DNA from: Sinimarinibacterium flocculans
GTDB taxonomy: Bacteria; Pseudomonadota; Gammaproteobacteria; Nevskiales; Nevskiaceae
Direction: 5' to 3'
NCBI RefSeq assembly: GCF_003201205.1
Contig: NZ_QICN01000011.1
Coordinates: 1 to 64,000 of the forward strand
DNA: 64,000 bases
The notes under the pieces are model-generated. The model ran no database searches. It worked only from the letters and a program-made list of their open reading frames with translations, and had not been told where the DNA came from. Each line of letters opens with the position of its first letter. Within the stretch, counting starts at the first letter, position 1. Below are positions 57,186 through 64,000 of this stretch, in pieces. Both the position numbers and the translations under genes were made by a program.

Positions 57186-57917
57186 TCACTCGAATAACAG
57201 TGCTGCACCGGCGAACAGCAGCAGCAGGTCCATCGCCAGGCGGAACTGGCGCTCGTCCACGCGATCGTGCAGGCGGCTGCCGATCCACAGCCCGAGAAAG
57301 CTCACGGGCAACAGCCATGCCGCGGTCTGCGCCATCCCGGCGCTGAAGCGCCCGGTGGCCACGAACCACGCAGTCAGCCCGCTGTTGAGCGTGAGCCAGA
57401 CGACGAGCATCGTCGCGCGCAGGCCGCTCTTGTTCAGCCCGCTGCCGGACATCGCCGCCGCCAGCAGCGGCCCGCCTGAAGCGTAGAGGCCCTGCACGAA
57501 ACCGGAACCGGCGATCATCGCCGTGCGCAACGGACCCGGCGCATGCCACGCGCGCGCCCGGCGCAGGCGCCAGAGATCGAGCACGGACAGCGCAATGATC
57601 AGGGCGCCGTAGAGCGGACGCAGCATGGTGGCCTGCATCAGCAGCGGCGCGCACAGCGCCCCGGATGCGGCACCGACCACCATCAGCGGCAGGATTTCGC
57701 GGCGCAACAGCGGCCAGGCGATGACGCGACGCTGCTGCCAGACCAGCCAGGCCGAGAACGGGACGTTCAGCGCGACGATGATCGGCAGCAGCCACGGGAT
57801 CGGCAGCCACAGTGCGGCAAGCGTCATGCAGACCACGGTGCTGCCGAAGCCGGCCAGCGCCTGCGTCGTGCAGGCGAGCAGCACCACCAGCGCCAGGGCG
57901 AGTGACGACAGCGTCAT
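57186..57917 (-). CDS. Sulfite exporter TauE/SafE-family membrane protein
   Basis: 243 residues, about seven to eight helices. GFGSTVVCMTLAALWLPIPWLLPIIVALNVPFSAWLVWQ and GFVQGLYASGGPLLAAAMSG are the two TauE repeats. Exports anions such as sulfite or sulfoacetate in known cases. Starts by overlapping the end of the monooxygenase gene (ATGA), so both are co-translated. Confidence 0.87.
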   Translation of the reverse strand: MTLSSLALALVVLLACTTQALAGFGSTVVCMTLAALWLPIPWLLPIIVALNVPFSAWLVWQQRRVIAWPLLRREILPLMVVGAASGALCAPLLMQATMLRPLYGALIIALSVLDLWRLRRARAWHAPGPLRTAMIAGSGFVQGLYASGGPLLAAAMSGSGLNKSGLRATMLVVWLTLNSGLTAWFVATGRFSAGMAQTAAWLLPVSFLGLWIGSRLHDRVDERQFRLAMDLLLLFAGAALLFE

Positions 57918-59185
57918 GCCAGCGCGGCGATGTGGCGGTCGAGTTGCGCGAGATAGGTGTCCCGGTGGACGTAGTAGGCCATGCGATCGAGCTTCATGTA
58001 GCGGAAGCCGCCGGACAGGTCCACATCCTGCGAGCGCGCCGCGTCGAACGCCTCGACACGACGGTCTCCCGCCGTTCGCGCGCCGATCACGGCGGCCACC
58101 AGCTCGGCCTGGCGTGCGCGGCCTTCCCAGCCGATGCCCGTGGCCTCGACCATGCCCAGCACGAACAGATCGTCGATCCCCGGCGGGAAGATGTTGAGGA
58201 ACAGTTGCGGGCAGCCGTCGCGCCAGTTCAGCAGGGCGCGGTCGAGGAACGGAAAGCTCAGCGCGAAGCCGGTCGCCAGCAGCACGAGGTCGTAGCCCGC
58301 GCGCTCGCCGTCGGCGAACTCGACGTGCCCGCCATCGAAACGCTGCGGTGCGCGGCGCACGCGGATGTCGCCGTGGCCGACGTGGTGGAGCACCTGGCTG
58401 TTCACCACCGGATGCGACTCGTAAAGGCGATGATCGGGCCTCGGCAACCCCAGCCGGGTCGGGTCGCCGATCAGCAGCTTCAACAGCCAGCCGTCGACCC
58501 GTTGCTTGAGCCAGGCCGGCAGCTTGAGCCGGCCGCCGATCGTGTCTGCCGGCTTGCCGGCAATGAACTTGGGAACAAAGTGCACGCCGCGACGCACGCT
58601 CCAGTCGACGCTCGCTGCATGGTGCACGGCGTCCACGGCAATGTCGCAGGCCGAGTTGCCGGCACCGACGATCAGCACCCGCTTGCCGCGGAACCGTTCG
58701 GGGTCCTTGTACTCGCCCGAGTGCAGCAGCTCGCCGGCGAAGGCTCCGGGAATCTCGGGACGGTAGGGCGTGCTGAAGGTGCCGACGGCGCTGACCAGAT
58801 GCGTGAAGTCCTCGCCGGTGCCGTCGCCGAGCCGCAGCCGCCAGCCGCCCTCTGGCCGCCGCTCCGCCGCCTGGACCTCGGTGCCGAAACGGTAGTGCCG
58901 GTACAGGTCGAAGCGTCGCGCGTAGTCCTGCAGGTACGGCAGCAACCGCGCGTGCGCCGGGTAGTCCGGCATGTCGGTCGGCATCGGGAACTCCGCGTAC
59001 TCGGTGCGTCGTGCCGACGAGATCAGGTGCGCGCTCGCATACATCGTGCTCCAGGGGTTGGCGATGTCCCAGAGGCCGCCCACGTCGGCATGGCGCTCGA
59101 AGCCGGTGAACGCCAGCCCGCGCTTCGAGAATGCGCGGGCGGCGGCCAGGCCCGCCGGGCCGGCGCCGATCAGTGCGATCTTCAT
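57914..59185 (-). CDS. Flavin-containing monooxygenase
   Basis: 423 residues from ATG 59185. The FAD loop is IALIGAGPAGLAAARAF near residue 3-15, the NADPH loop VLIVGAGNSACDIAVDA near 170. The FMO fingerprint F-x-G-x3-H-x3-Y is present as FAGELLHSGEY near 148-158; VLLATGF follows. Oxygenates soft N or S centres (or Baeyer-Villiger-type). Head of an operon with the TauE/SafE and BASS transporters, which suggests uptake/export of the sulfur- or amine-bearing substrate or product. Confidence 0.88.
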   Translation of the reverse strand: MKIALIGAGPAGLAAARAFSKRGLAFTGFERHADVGGLWDIANPWSTMYASAHLISSARRTEYAEFPMPTDMPDYPAHARLLPYLQDYARRFDLYRHYRFGTEVQAAERRPEGGWRLRLGDGTGEDFTHLVSAVGTFSTPYRPEIPGAFAGELLHSGEYKDPERFRGKRVLIVGAGNSACDIAVDAVHHAASVDWSVRRGVHFVPKFIAGKPADTIGGRLKLPAWLKQRVDGWLLKLLIGDPTRLGLPRPDHRLYESHPVVNSQVLHHVGHGDIRVRRAPQRFDGGHVEFADGERAGYDLVLLATGFALSFPFLDRALLNWRDGCPQLFLNIFPPGIDDLFVLGMVEATGIGWEGRARQAELVAAVIGARTAGDRRVEAFDAARSQDVDLSGGFRYMKLDRMAYYVHRDTYLAQLDRHIAALA

Positions 59186-59305
59186 CTGCGATCCGCCGCG
59201 CCTGCGCGCTTCGCCGGCTGACTCATGAGCATGGGCTCCCCCGCGTTGTCGTCCCGCCGCGCCTCGGTCGGACGCGATCCGGTCGATACAATAGCAGCCC
59301 GGTTC

Positions 59306-60307
59306 ATGCTGCCCGTCGGACCCCACCACCTCCCGATGCCCCCGCTTTCCGCCCCGCGGCCCTACCGCCTGCGCACGCTCGCGCACGCGCCGAACGAACT
59401 CGGCGAGACGGTTCTGGCCTGTGTCGTCCACGACGCGCGCATCACCGACGACGCAGACCCGCGCCTGATCCAGGTGCCGCTGCCGGTTCTGTCCGGGAAC
59501 GCGGTCGAGCTATGGGAGACCGAGGGACCGGTGCAGATCGGCCGTGAGGCCGGCATCGGCTACGCCCAGGGCGAGGCCGTGCTGTTCGCGCAGCTGCGCG
59601 TGGGCGCCGACGCCATGCGCGACCCGCGGACCGCGACTGCGCGCGCCTACGCCGAGCTGCTCGCCTTCTTCGCGCGCCGGCCGGACTGGCACTGGGTACG
59701 GAGCTGGAACTACATCGGCGACATCCATCGCCGTGACGGCGACGGCGACGACGGCGAGCGCTACCGCCAGTTCGTTCTCGGCCGCCACGAGGTGCTGTCC
59801 GCGGAAGCAGGCTTCGAGGCGCGACTGCCGGCGGCCACCGCCATCGGCACCCGCGGCGAAGCGCTGCTGATCTACGTCCTCGGCGCCCGTCAGCCCGGCG
59901 TGCAGATCGAGAATCCGCGCCAGGTCAGCGCATTCCGCTATCCGCGCCAGTACGGCCCGCGCAGCCCGAGCTTCTCGCGCGCGCGCCGGCTCGACTGGGC
60001 CGACGGCGCCGATCTGATCGTCTCCGGCACGGCCAGCGTCGTCGGCCACGAGACGGCGCACCCGGGGGACGCCGCCCGCCAGCTGCGCGAAACCCTGGAG
60101 AACCTGCAGCAGCTGCGTCGCGACGCCGGCGCGCACGACTGGCCGTCTGTGTGCACGAAGCTGTTCGTGCGCAATGCCGCCACACTCGCGCAGGCCCGAC
60201 CGCTGGCCGGATCGCTGCTCGGCGATGATCGGGCCTGCGTGCTCGAAGGGGAAATCTGCCGCACGGACCTCGCACTGGAAGTCGAGGTGCTGCTGCAATC
60301 AGCCTGA
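59306..60307 (+). CDS. Chorismatase of the FkbO/Hyg5/XanB2 family
   Basis: 333 residues from ATG 59306 (ATG 59336 is also possible); a -10-like TACAAT lies at 59287-59292. Family features: the N-terminal [14 protein letters not shown], the central [11 protein letters not shown] and [11 protein letters not shown], and the C-terminal [15 protein letters not shown] ... [19 protein letters not shown] holding the catalytic Glu-Cys-Arg block. XanB2 splits chorismate into pyruvate plus 3- or 4-hydroxybenzoate in xanthomonads (ubiquinone, xanthomonadin and signal precursor). Here it stands alone, convergent with glpK with a 9-base overlap. Confidence 0.85.
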   Translation: MLPVGPHHLPMPPLSAPRPYRLRTLAHAPNELGETVLACVVHDARITDDADPRLIQVPLPVLSGNAVELWETEGPVQIGREAGIGYAQGEAVLFAQLRVGADAMRDPRTATARAYAELLAFFARRPDWHWVRSWNYIGDIHRRDGDGDDGERYRQFVLGRHEVLSAEAGFEARLPAATAIGTRGEALLIYVLGARQPGVQIENPRQVSAFRYPRQYGPRSPSFSRARRLDWADGADLIVSGTASVVGHETAHPGDAARQLRETLENLQQLRRDAGAHDWPSVCTKLFVRNAATLAQARPLAGSLLGDDRACVLEGEICRTDLALEVEVLLQSA

Positions 60308-61771
60308 ACGCACCCGGCTGACCGCATCCTGCCAGCCGGCATACAGCTCGTCGGCGCGGGTCTGCGGCATCGCCGGCGTGAAGCGCCGTTCGGCCTGCCA
60401 CAGCTTGGCGATGTCGTCGAGCGAGTCGTAGACGCCGGCCTGCAGGCCGGCGACGAAGGCCGCGCCCAGCGCCGTCGTCTCGACGGTCTGCGGTCGCACC
60501 GTCGGAATCTGCAGGATGTCGGCGAGACACTGCGTGAGCCAGTCGTTGACCACCATGCCGCCATCGACGCGCAGCTCGGTCGGGGCGCAGGCGTCCTGCT
60601 CCATCGCGCGCATCAGGTCACGCGTCTGGTAGCCGACCGACTCGAGCGCCGCGCGGACGATGTGGGCAATGCCGGTATCGCGGGTCAGGCCGAACACGGC
60701 GCCGCGCGCTTCCGGGTCCCAGTACGGCGCACCCAGTCCGGTGAACGCGGGGACCAGATACACGCCCTGTGTATCCTCGATCGAGCGTGCCAGCCGCTCG
60801 GTCTCGCCGGCGGCCTTGATCAGGTGCATGGCGTCGCGCAACCACTGCACGGCGGCGCCCGCCACGAAGATGCTGCCTTCGAGGGCGTACGTCGGCTTTC
60901 CGCCCAGCCGGTAGGCCACGGTGCTCAGCAGCCGGTGCTTGGACAGCTTCAGCTCGTCGCCGGTGTTCAGCACCATGAAGCAGCCGGTGCCATAGGTCGA
61001 CTTGATCATGCCCGGCGCGAAGCAGGCCTGGCCGATCGTCGCGGCCTGCTGGTCGCCGGCAACGCCGCCGATCGTGATCGCGCCGCCGAAGAGTTCGGGG
61101 ACGGTCGAACCGAAGTCATCCGCGGTGTCGAGCACCTGCGGCAGCAACGCGCGCGGTACGCCGAAGAAATCGAGCAGCTCGCCGTCCCAGTCCTGGGTCC
61201 CGAGGTTGAACAACGCAGTACGCGAGGCGTTGGTCGCATCGGTGACATGCACCTTGCCGCCGGTGAGCTGCCACAGCAGCCAGCTGTCGATCGTGCCGAA
61301 GGCGAGTTCGCCCTTTTCGGCACGCGCGCGCGCGCCTTCGACGTGGTCGAGGATCCAGCCGACCTTGGTTGCGGAAAAGTACGGATCGAGCAGCAGGCCG
61401 CTGCGCTGCGCGAGCCAGTCGCTCCGGTCCTGATGCTGCTGGCAGAAGGCACTGGTCCGCCGGTCCTGCCAGACGATGGCACGATGAATCGGCTTGCCGG
61501 TCGCGCGGTCCCAGATCACCGTGGTTTCGCGCTGGTTGGTGATGCCGATCGCTGCGATGTCGCCGGCCTTCAGCCCGGCCTGCTGCAGCGCATCGCGCAC
61601 GCAGGCGACCGTGTCCTCCCAGATGCGTTCGGCGTCGTGCTCCACCCAGCCGGGCCTGGGGAAGTGCTGCGGCAGTTCGCGCTGTGCAACCGCCTGCTTC
61701 TCCCCGCCGCGCCCGAACACGATGGCGCGGGTGCTGGTCGTGCCCTGGTCGATCGCGAGCAGTGTCGTCAT
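60299..61771 (-). CDS. glpK: Glycerol kinase
   Basis: 490 residues from ATG 61771 (GGAGGAACG upstream). Phosphorylates glycerol to glycerol 3-phosphate. FGGY-family motifs: [16 protein letters not shown] at the N-terminus, [41 protein letters not shown] and GCFMVLNTG, and [19 protein letters not shown]. No glpF or glpD is adjacent. Leader of ~270 bases to the divergent hydrolase gene holds no recognised site. Confidence 0.96.
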   Translation of the reverse strand: MTTLLAIDQGTTSTRAIVFGRGGEKQAVAQRELPQHFPRPGWVEHDAERIWEDTVACVRDALQQAGLKAGDIAAIGITNQRETTVIWDRATGKPIHRAIVWQDRRTSAFCQQHQDRSDWLAQRSGLLLDPYFSATKVGWILDHVEGARARAEKGELAFGTIDSWLLWQLTGGKVHVTDATNASRTALFNLGTQDWDGELLDFFGVPRALLPQVLDTADDFGSTVPELFGGAITIGGVAGDQQAATIGQACFAPGMIKSTYGTGCFMVLNTGDELKLSKHRLLSTVAYRLGGKPTYALEGSIFVAGAAVQWLRDAMHLIKAAGETERLARSIEDTQGVYLVPAFTGLGAPYWDPEARGAVFGLTRDTGIAHIVRAALESVGYQTRDLMRAMEQDACAPTELRVDGGMVVNDWLTQCLADILQIPTVRPQTVETTALGAAFVAGLQAGVYDSLDDIAKLWQAERRFTPAMPQTRADELYAGWQDAVSRVRSG

Positions 61772-62046
61772 CTGAGCGTTCCTCCGGTTATGCGGCCCTT
61801 GGCATCTCCGCCGCGGTGCGCGCTGCGGTTCCAGGAGCCGTCTATTGATCCAGAACGTCGCCGCGTGAAACGATCGGCACCGCAATCCCGTCACGCCACG
61901 TTGCAAGGATGCGCGCAGCCCGTCAGAACCACCGCAGGACCCTGTGTCCGTCGCTACCGGGACGAAACATGATCGCCTTGCGAAGCCGCGCACGAACCGC
62001 CGGCGCGCGTCGTAGCTGCGGTTGCCGGACCGTGCATCAATAGCAC

Positions 62047-62976
62047 GTGGACAGCCATCAATTCCAGCACGATCTGGGCGGAGGACACTGCGCGCATGTC
62101 CATGCCTGGTTGCCGGCTTCGACGCCACGCGCGGCCGTGCAGATCGTGCATGGCATGGCCGAGCACGGCGCGCGGTATGCGCGGCTCGCCGCAGCGCTCG
62201 CCGCGCAGGGCTTCGCAATCTACGCACCGGATCTGCCGGGACACGGTCGCAGCGTGCGCGAGGCCGCGGAACGGGGACACATCGCCGATCGTGACGGCTG
62301 GCGCATGTCGCTGTCCGCCGTCAACGCCGTGCGGGGGGAGATCGAACGACGACATGCCGGGCTGCCGGTGGTCATGATCGGGCACAGCCGCGGCTCGTTC
62401 CTGTTGCAGCACTATCTGTTCGAGCACGGCAACGGCCTGGCCGGCGCGGTGTTCTCCGCGGGAACGGCGACGATGGGCCCGCTGCGCGCGGTGGGCTTGG
62501 CGCTGATGCGCATCGAGGCACGCCTGCTGGGTGCCGACCACCGCAGCGCGCTGGCCGAGGCGCTGACGTTCAAGGATTTCAACCGCCGTTTCAGACCCGC
62601 GCGGACGGACTTCGACTGGCTGTCGCGCGACACGGCCGAGGTCGATGCCTATGTCCGCGATCCGCTGTGCGGGTTCCGCTGCTCGGCAGCGATGTGGATC
62701 GAGCTGCTGGAAGCCGGCGGCCGCCTGAGCGAGGCCTCGCGACTCGCGCGCATCCCGAAGTCGCTGCCGGTGCTGCTGCTCAACGGCGCCGCGGACCCCG
62801 CCTGCCGCTTCGCGGCGGGCGCGCAGGCGCTGGCGACGCTGTACCGGCACGCCGGCCTGACGGACGTCAGCCAGCACCTGTATGCCGACGGCCGCCACGA
62901 GCTGTTCAACGACGTCTGCCGCGATCAGGTCACCGACGACCTGATCGCCTGGCTGCGAGCCCGGATACCCGGCTGA
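62047..62976 (+). CDS. Alpha/beta hydrolase, lysophospholipase/monoglyceride lipase type
   Basis: 309 residues from GTG 62047. Catalytic Ser in GHSRGS near 112-117, Asp in [11 protein letters not shown] near 247, His in DGRHELFND near 285; the [34 protein letters not shown] start is typical of hydrolase_4 (monoacylglycerol lipase/lysophospholipase). Cytosolic or membrane associated; no signal peptide. Divergent from glpK, which would use released glycerol. Confidence 0.88.
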   Translation: MDSHQFQHDLGGGHCAHVHAWLPASTPRAAVQIVHGMAEHGARYARLAAALAAQGFAIYAPDLPGHGRSVREAAERGHIADRDGWRMSLSAVNAVRGEIERRHAGLPVVMIGHSRGSFLLQHYLFEHGNGLAGAVFSAGTATMGPLRAVGLALMRIEARLLGADHRSALAEALTFKDFNRRFRPARTDFDWLSRDTAEVDAYVRDPLCGFRCSAAMWIELLEAGGRLSEASRLARIPKSLPVLLLNGAADPACRFAAGAQALATLYRHAGLTDVSQHLYADGRHELFNDVCRDQVTDDLIAWLRARIPG

Positions 62977-62989
62977 ACCTCGCCGGCCC

Positions 62990-64000
62990 TCAGGACCCGA
63001 AGCGCAGCGTCACCGCCGCATACAGCTGCCGGCCGCTGGCCTGTTGCGCGAAGTAGGTGCCGGGAAAGAAGGTCGCATCGGTCACCTGGTTGAGTACGCG
63101 CTTGTCGGTGAGGTTGTTGGCGCCGATCGTGACCGACCAGCGCTCCATCACGTCCGACAGCGTGAAGCGCGCCGAGTAGCGCGTGTACGCGTCGACGCGA
63201 CTCGCGGGGTCGAGATCGGTGTCGGTGTACTGTTCGCCCTGGTAGAGCACGTCGCCGGCGAGCCGCCCGGTCAGCCCGAACACGGGGAAGGTGAGCATGG
63301 GCGTCAGCGTCGCGGTGGCCTTGGGCGCGAAGGCGATGGTGCGCCCGCCGAGATCCTGCTGGGCATCGAGCTGCAGCTCGCCGGTCTGCGGGTTGCGCAC
63401 CGGCGCCGGCGCGGCCGCATAGTCCTCGTACTTGGCATCGAGCAGGCCGACGGAACCCATGATCTGCAGCGGCGCGAACGGCGTCAGCCACAGGAAGTCG
63501 GCCTCGAGCCCGCGGGACTTCGCCGATGCGGCGTTGCTGACGTCGAAGAAGATGCCGTTGAAGGCGAGCACCTGCAGGTTGTCGAAGCGCGTCTCGTAGA
63601 CCGTCGCGTTCACGCGCAGGCTGCGGTCGAGCAGGGTTGCCTTGATGCCGAGCTCGAAGGTCTCGGCGTTCTCCGGTTCGAACTCGAGGTCTTCGCCGGT
63701 GAACGACAGCGAGTTGTAGCCACCGCTCTTGTAGCCCCGCGCATAGGAGGCGTAGAGGTTCACGCCGTTGTCGCCGAAGTACTGGATCACGAATTTCGGC
63801 GAGACGTCGGACTCGTCGCGTTCGAGACCGCGCTGCTCGTAGTTCTCGGCGCCGAGCAGCAGCGACATCACGCAGATCGGCAGGCCGAGCCGATCGAGCG
63901 TGCACTGGCGTGTGCCGAGCGAGTCGACGGTCTTTTCCTCGCGATTGATGCGGATGCCCGGCGTGATGGCCCAGCGCTCGGTGAGAAACCACGTCGCCTG
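62990..64000 (-). CDS. TonB-dependent receptor, C-terminal part (runs off the window)
   Basis: 336 residues visible, open to the right edge. They make the second half of an outer-membrane beta-barrel: YASYARGYKSGGYNS, FELGIKATLLDRSLRVNATVYETRFDNLQV, RNPQT, WSVTIGANNLTDKRV, and the terminal aromatic-type strand LYAAVTLRFGS. A Cys pair (RQCTLDRLGLPICV) sits near the window edge. Plug domain and TonB box lie outside. Substrate cannot be inferred. Convergent with the hydrolase gene at 13 bases. Confidence 0.9.
   Translation of the reverse strand, partial: QATWFLTERWAITPGIRINREEKTVDSLGTRQCTLDRLGLPICVMSLLLGAENYEQRGLERDESDVSPKFVIQYFGDNGVNLYASYARGYKSGGYNSLSFTGEDLEFEPENAETFELGIKATLLDRSLRVNATVYETRFDNLQVLAFNGIFFDVSNAASAKSRGLEADFLWLTPFAPLQIMGSVGLLDAKYEDYAAAPAPVRNPQTGELQLDAQQDLGGRTIAFAPKATATLTPMLTFPVFGLTGRLAGDVLYQGEQYTDTDLDPASRVDAYTRYSARFTLSDVMERWSVTIGANNLTDKRVLNQVTDATFFPGTYFAQQASGRQLYAAVTLRFGS

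Noticed and set aside
61772-62046. Regulatory element in the glpK / hydrolase divergent region
   Set aside because: I looked for palindromes and -35/-10 pairs and found no convincing one; no GlpR-like site seen.

Overview
The window looks like chromosome of a high-GC gammaproteobacterium. The order ponA / pilMNOPQ-aroK-aroB ... gltBD ... hemE is the one seen in pseudomonads and xanthomonads. A XanB2-type chorismatase, a Marinobacter-type fatty acyl-CoA reductase and REP-like GC-rich repeats fit a Xanthomonadales/Nevskiales-like, lipid- or hydrocarbon-using bacterium. That placement is inference; no rRNA or tRNA gene is present to fix it.

Region 1 (1-6200) is accessory. It is a chromosomal integron read from right to left: an integron integrase (4668-5639, +), an attI-side junction (4529-4535), then cassettes on the minus strand separated by three attC sites (3945-4022, 3382-3449, 1379-1475). 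Cassettes 1 and 2 each hold one small membrane-protein gene whose 3' end is encoded by the attC itself. Cassette 3 is about 2 kb and holds a divergent pair, a TetR regulator and a Rieske oxygenase, with two matched operators over back-to-back promoters. Cassette 4 is cut by an IS3-family element with a classic A6G frameshift site. On the other side, the integrase stop codon abuts a 5'-truncated nucleotidyltransferase gene.

Region 2 (6198-17645) runs mostly on the minus strand: a two-domain fatty acyl-CoA reductase, then (in transcription order from 15725 down) a large di-haem cytochrome, a second di-haem protein, a mono-haem protein, a six-helix membrane protein and an SH3-like lipoprotein. 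A second Pro-Thr-rich lipoprotein lies upstream, behind a leader with four successive hairpins.

Region 3 (17645-30110) is housekeeping: HIT protein, PPK2, PAQR-type membrane protein, NfeD and SPFH partners, SufE, rph-rdgB-hemW, a CPXCG protein, rpmE, gltA and ponA.

Region 4 (30281-45587) holds the type IV pilus assembly operon pilMNOPQ, then aroK, aroB, dgt and a DUF454 gene. A VapBC-like module with a perfect operator palindrome follows, then gltBD.

Region 5 (45764-54199) contains a 49-residue membrane peptide, a PQQ-type sugar dehydrogenase, yceH, hrpA, a chromosomal ccdAB pair with a 24-bp palindrome, pyrF and hemE. The hemE start is supplied by a 56-bp repeat also found at 27657.

Region 6 (54220-64000) contains a PlsC-type acyltransferase, a TonB-domain protein, a BASS transporter, a TauE/SafE transporter and a flavin monooxygenase, then a stand-alone chorismatase, glpK, an alpha/beta hydrolase and the 3' part of a TonB-dependent receptor that runs off the right edge.
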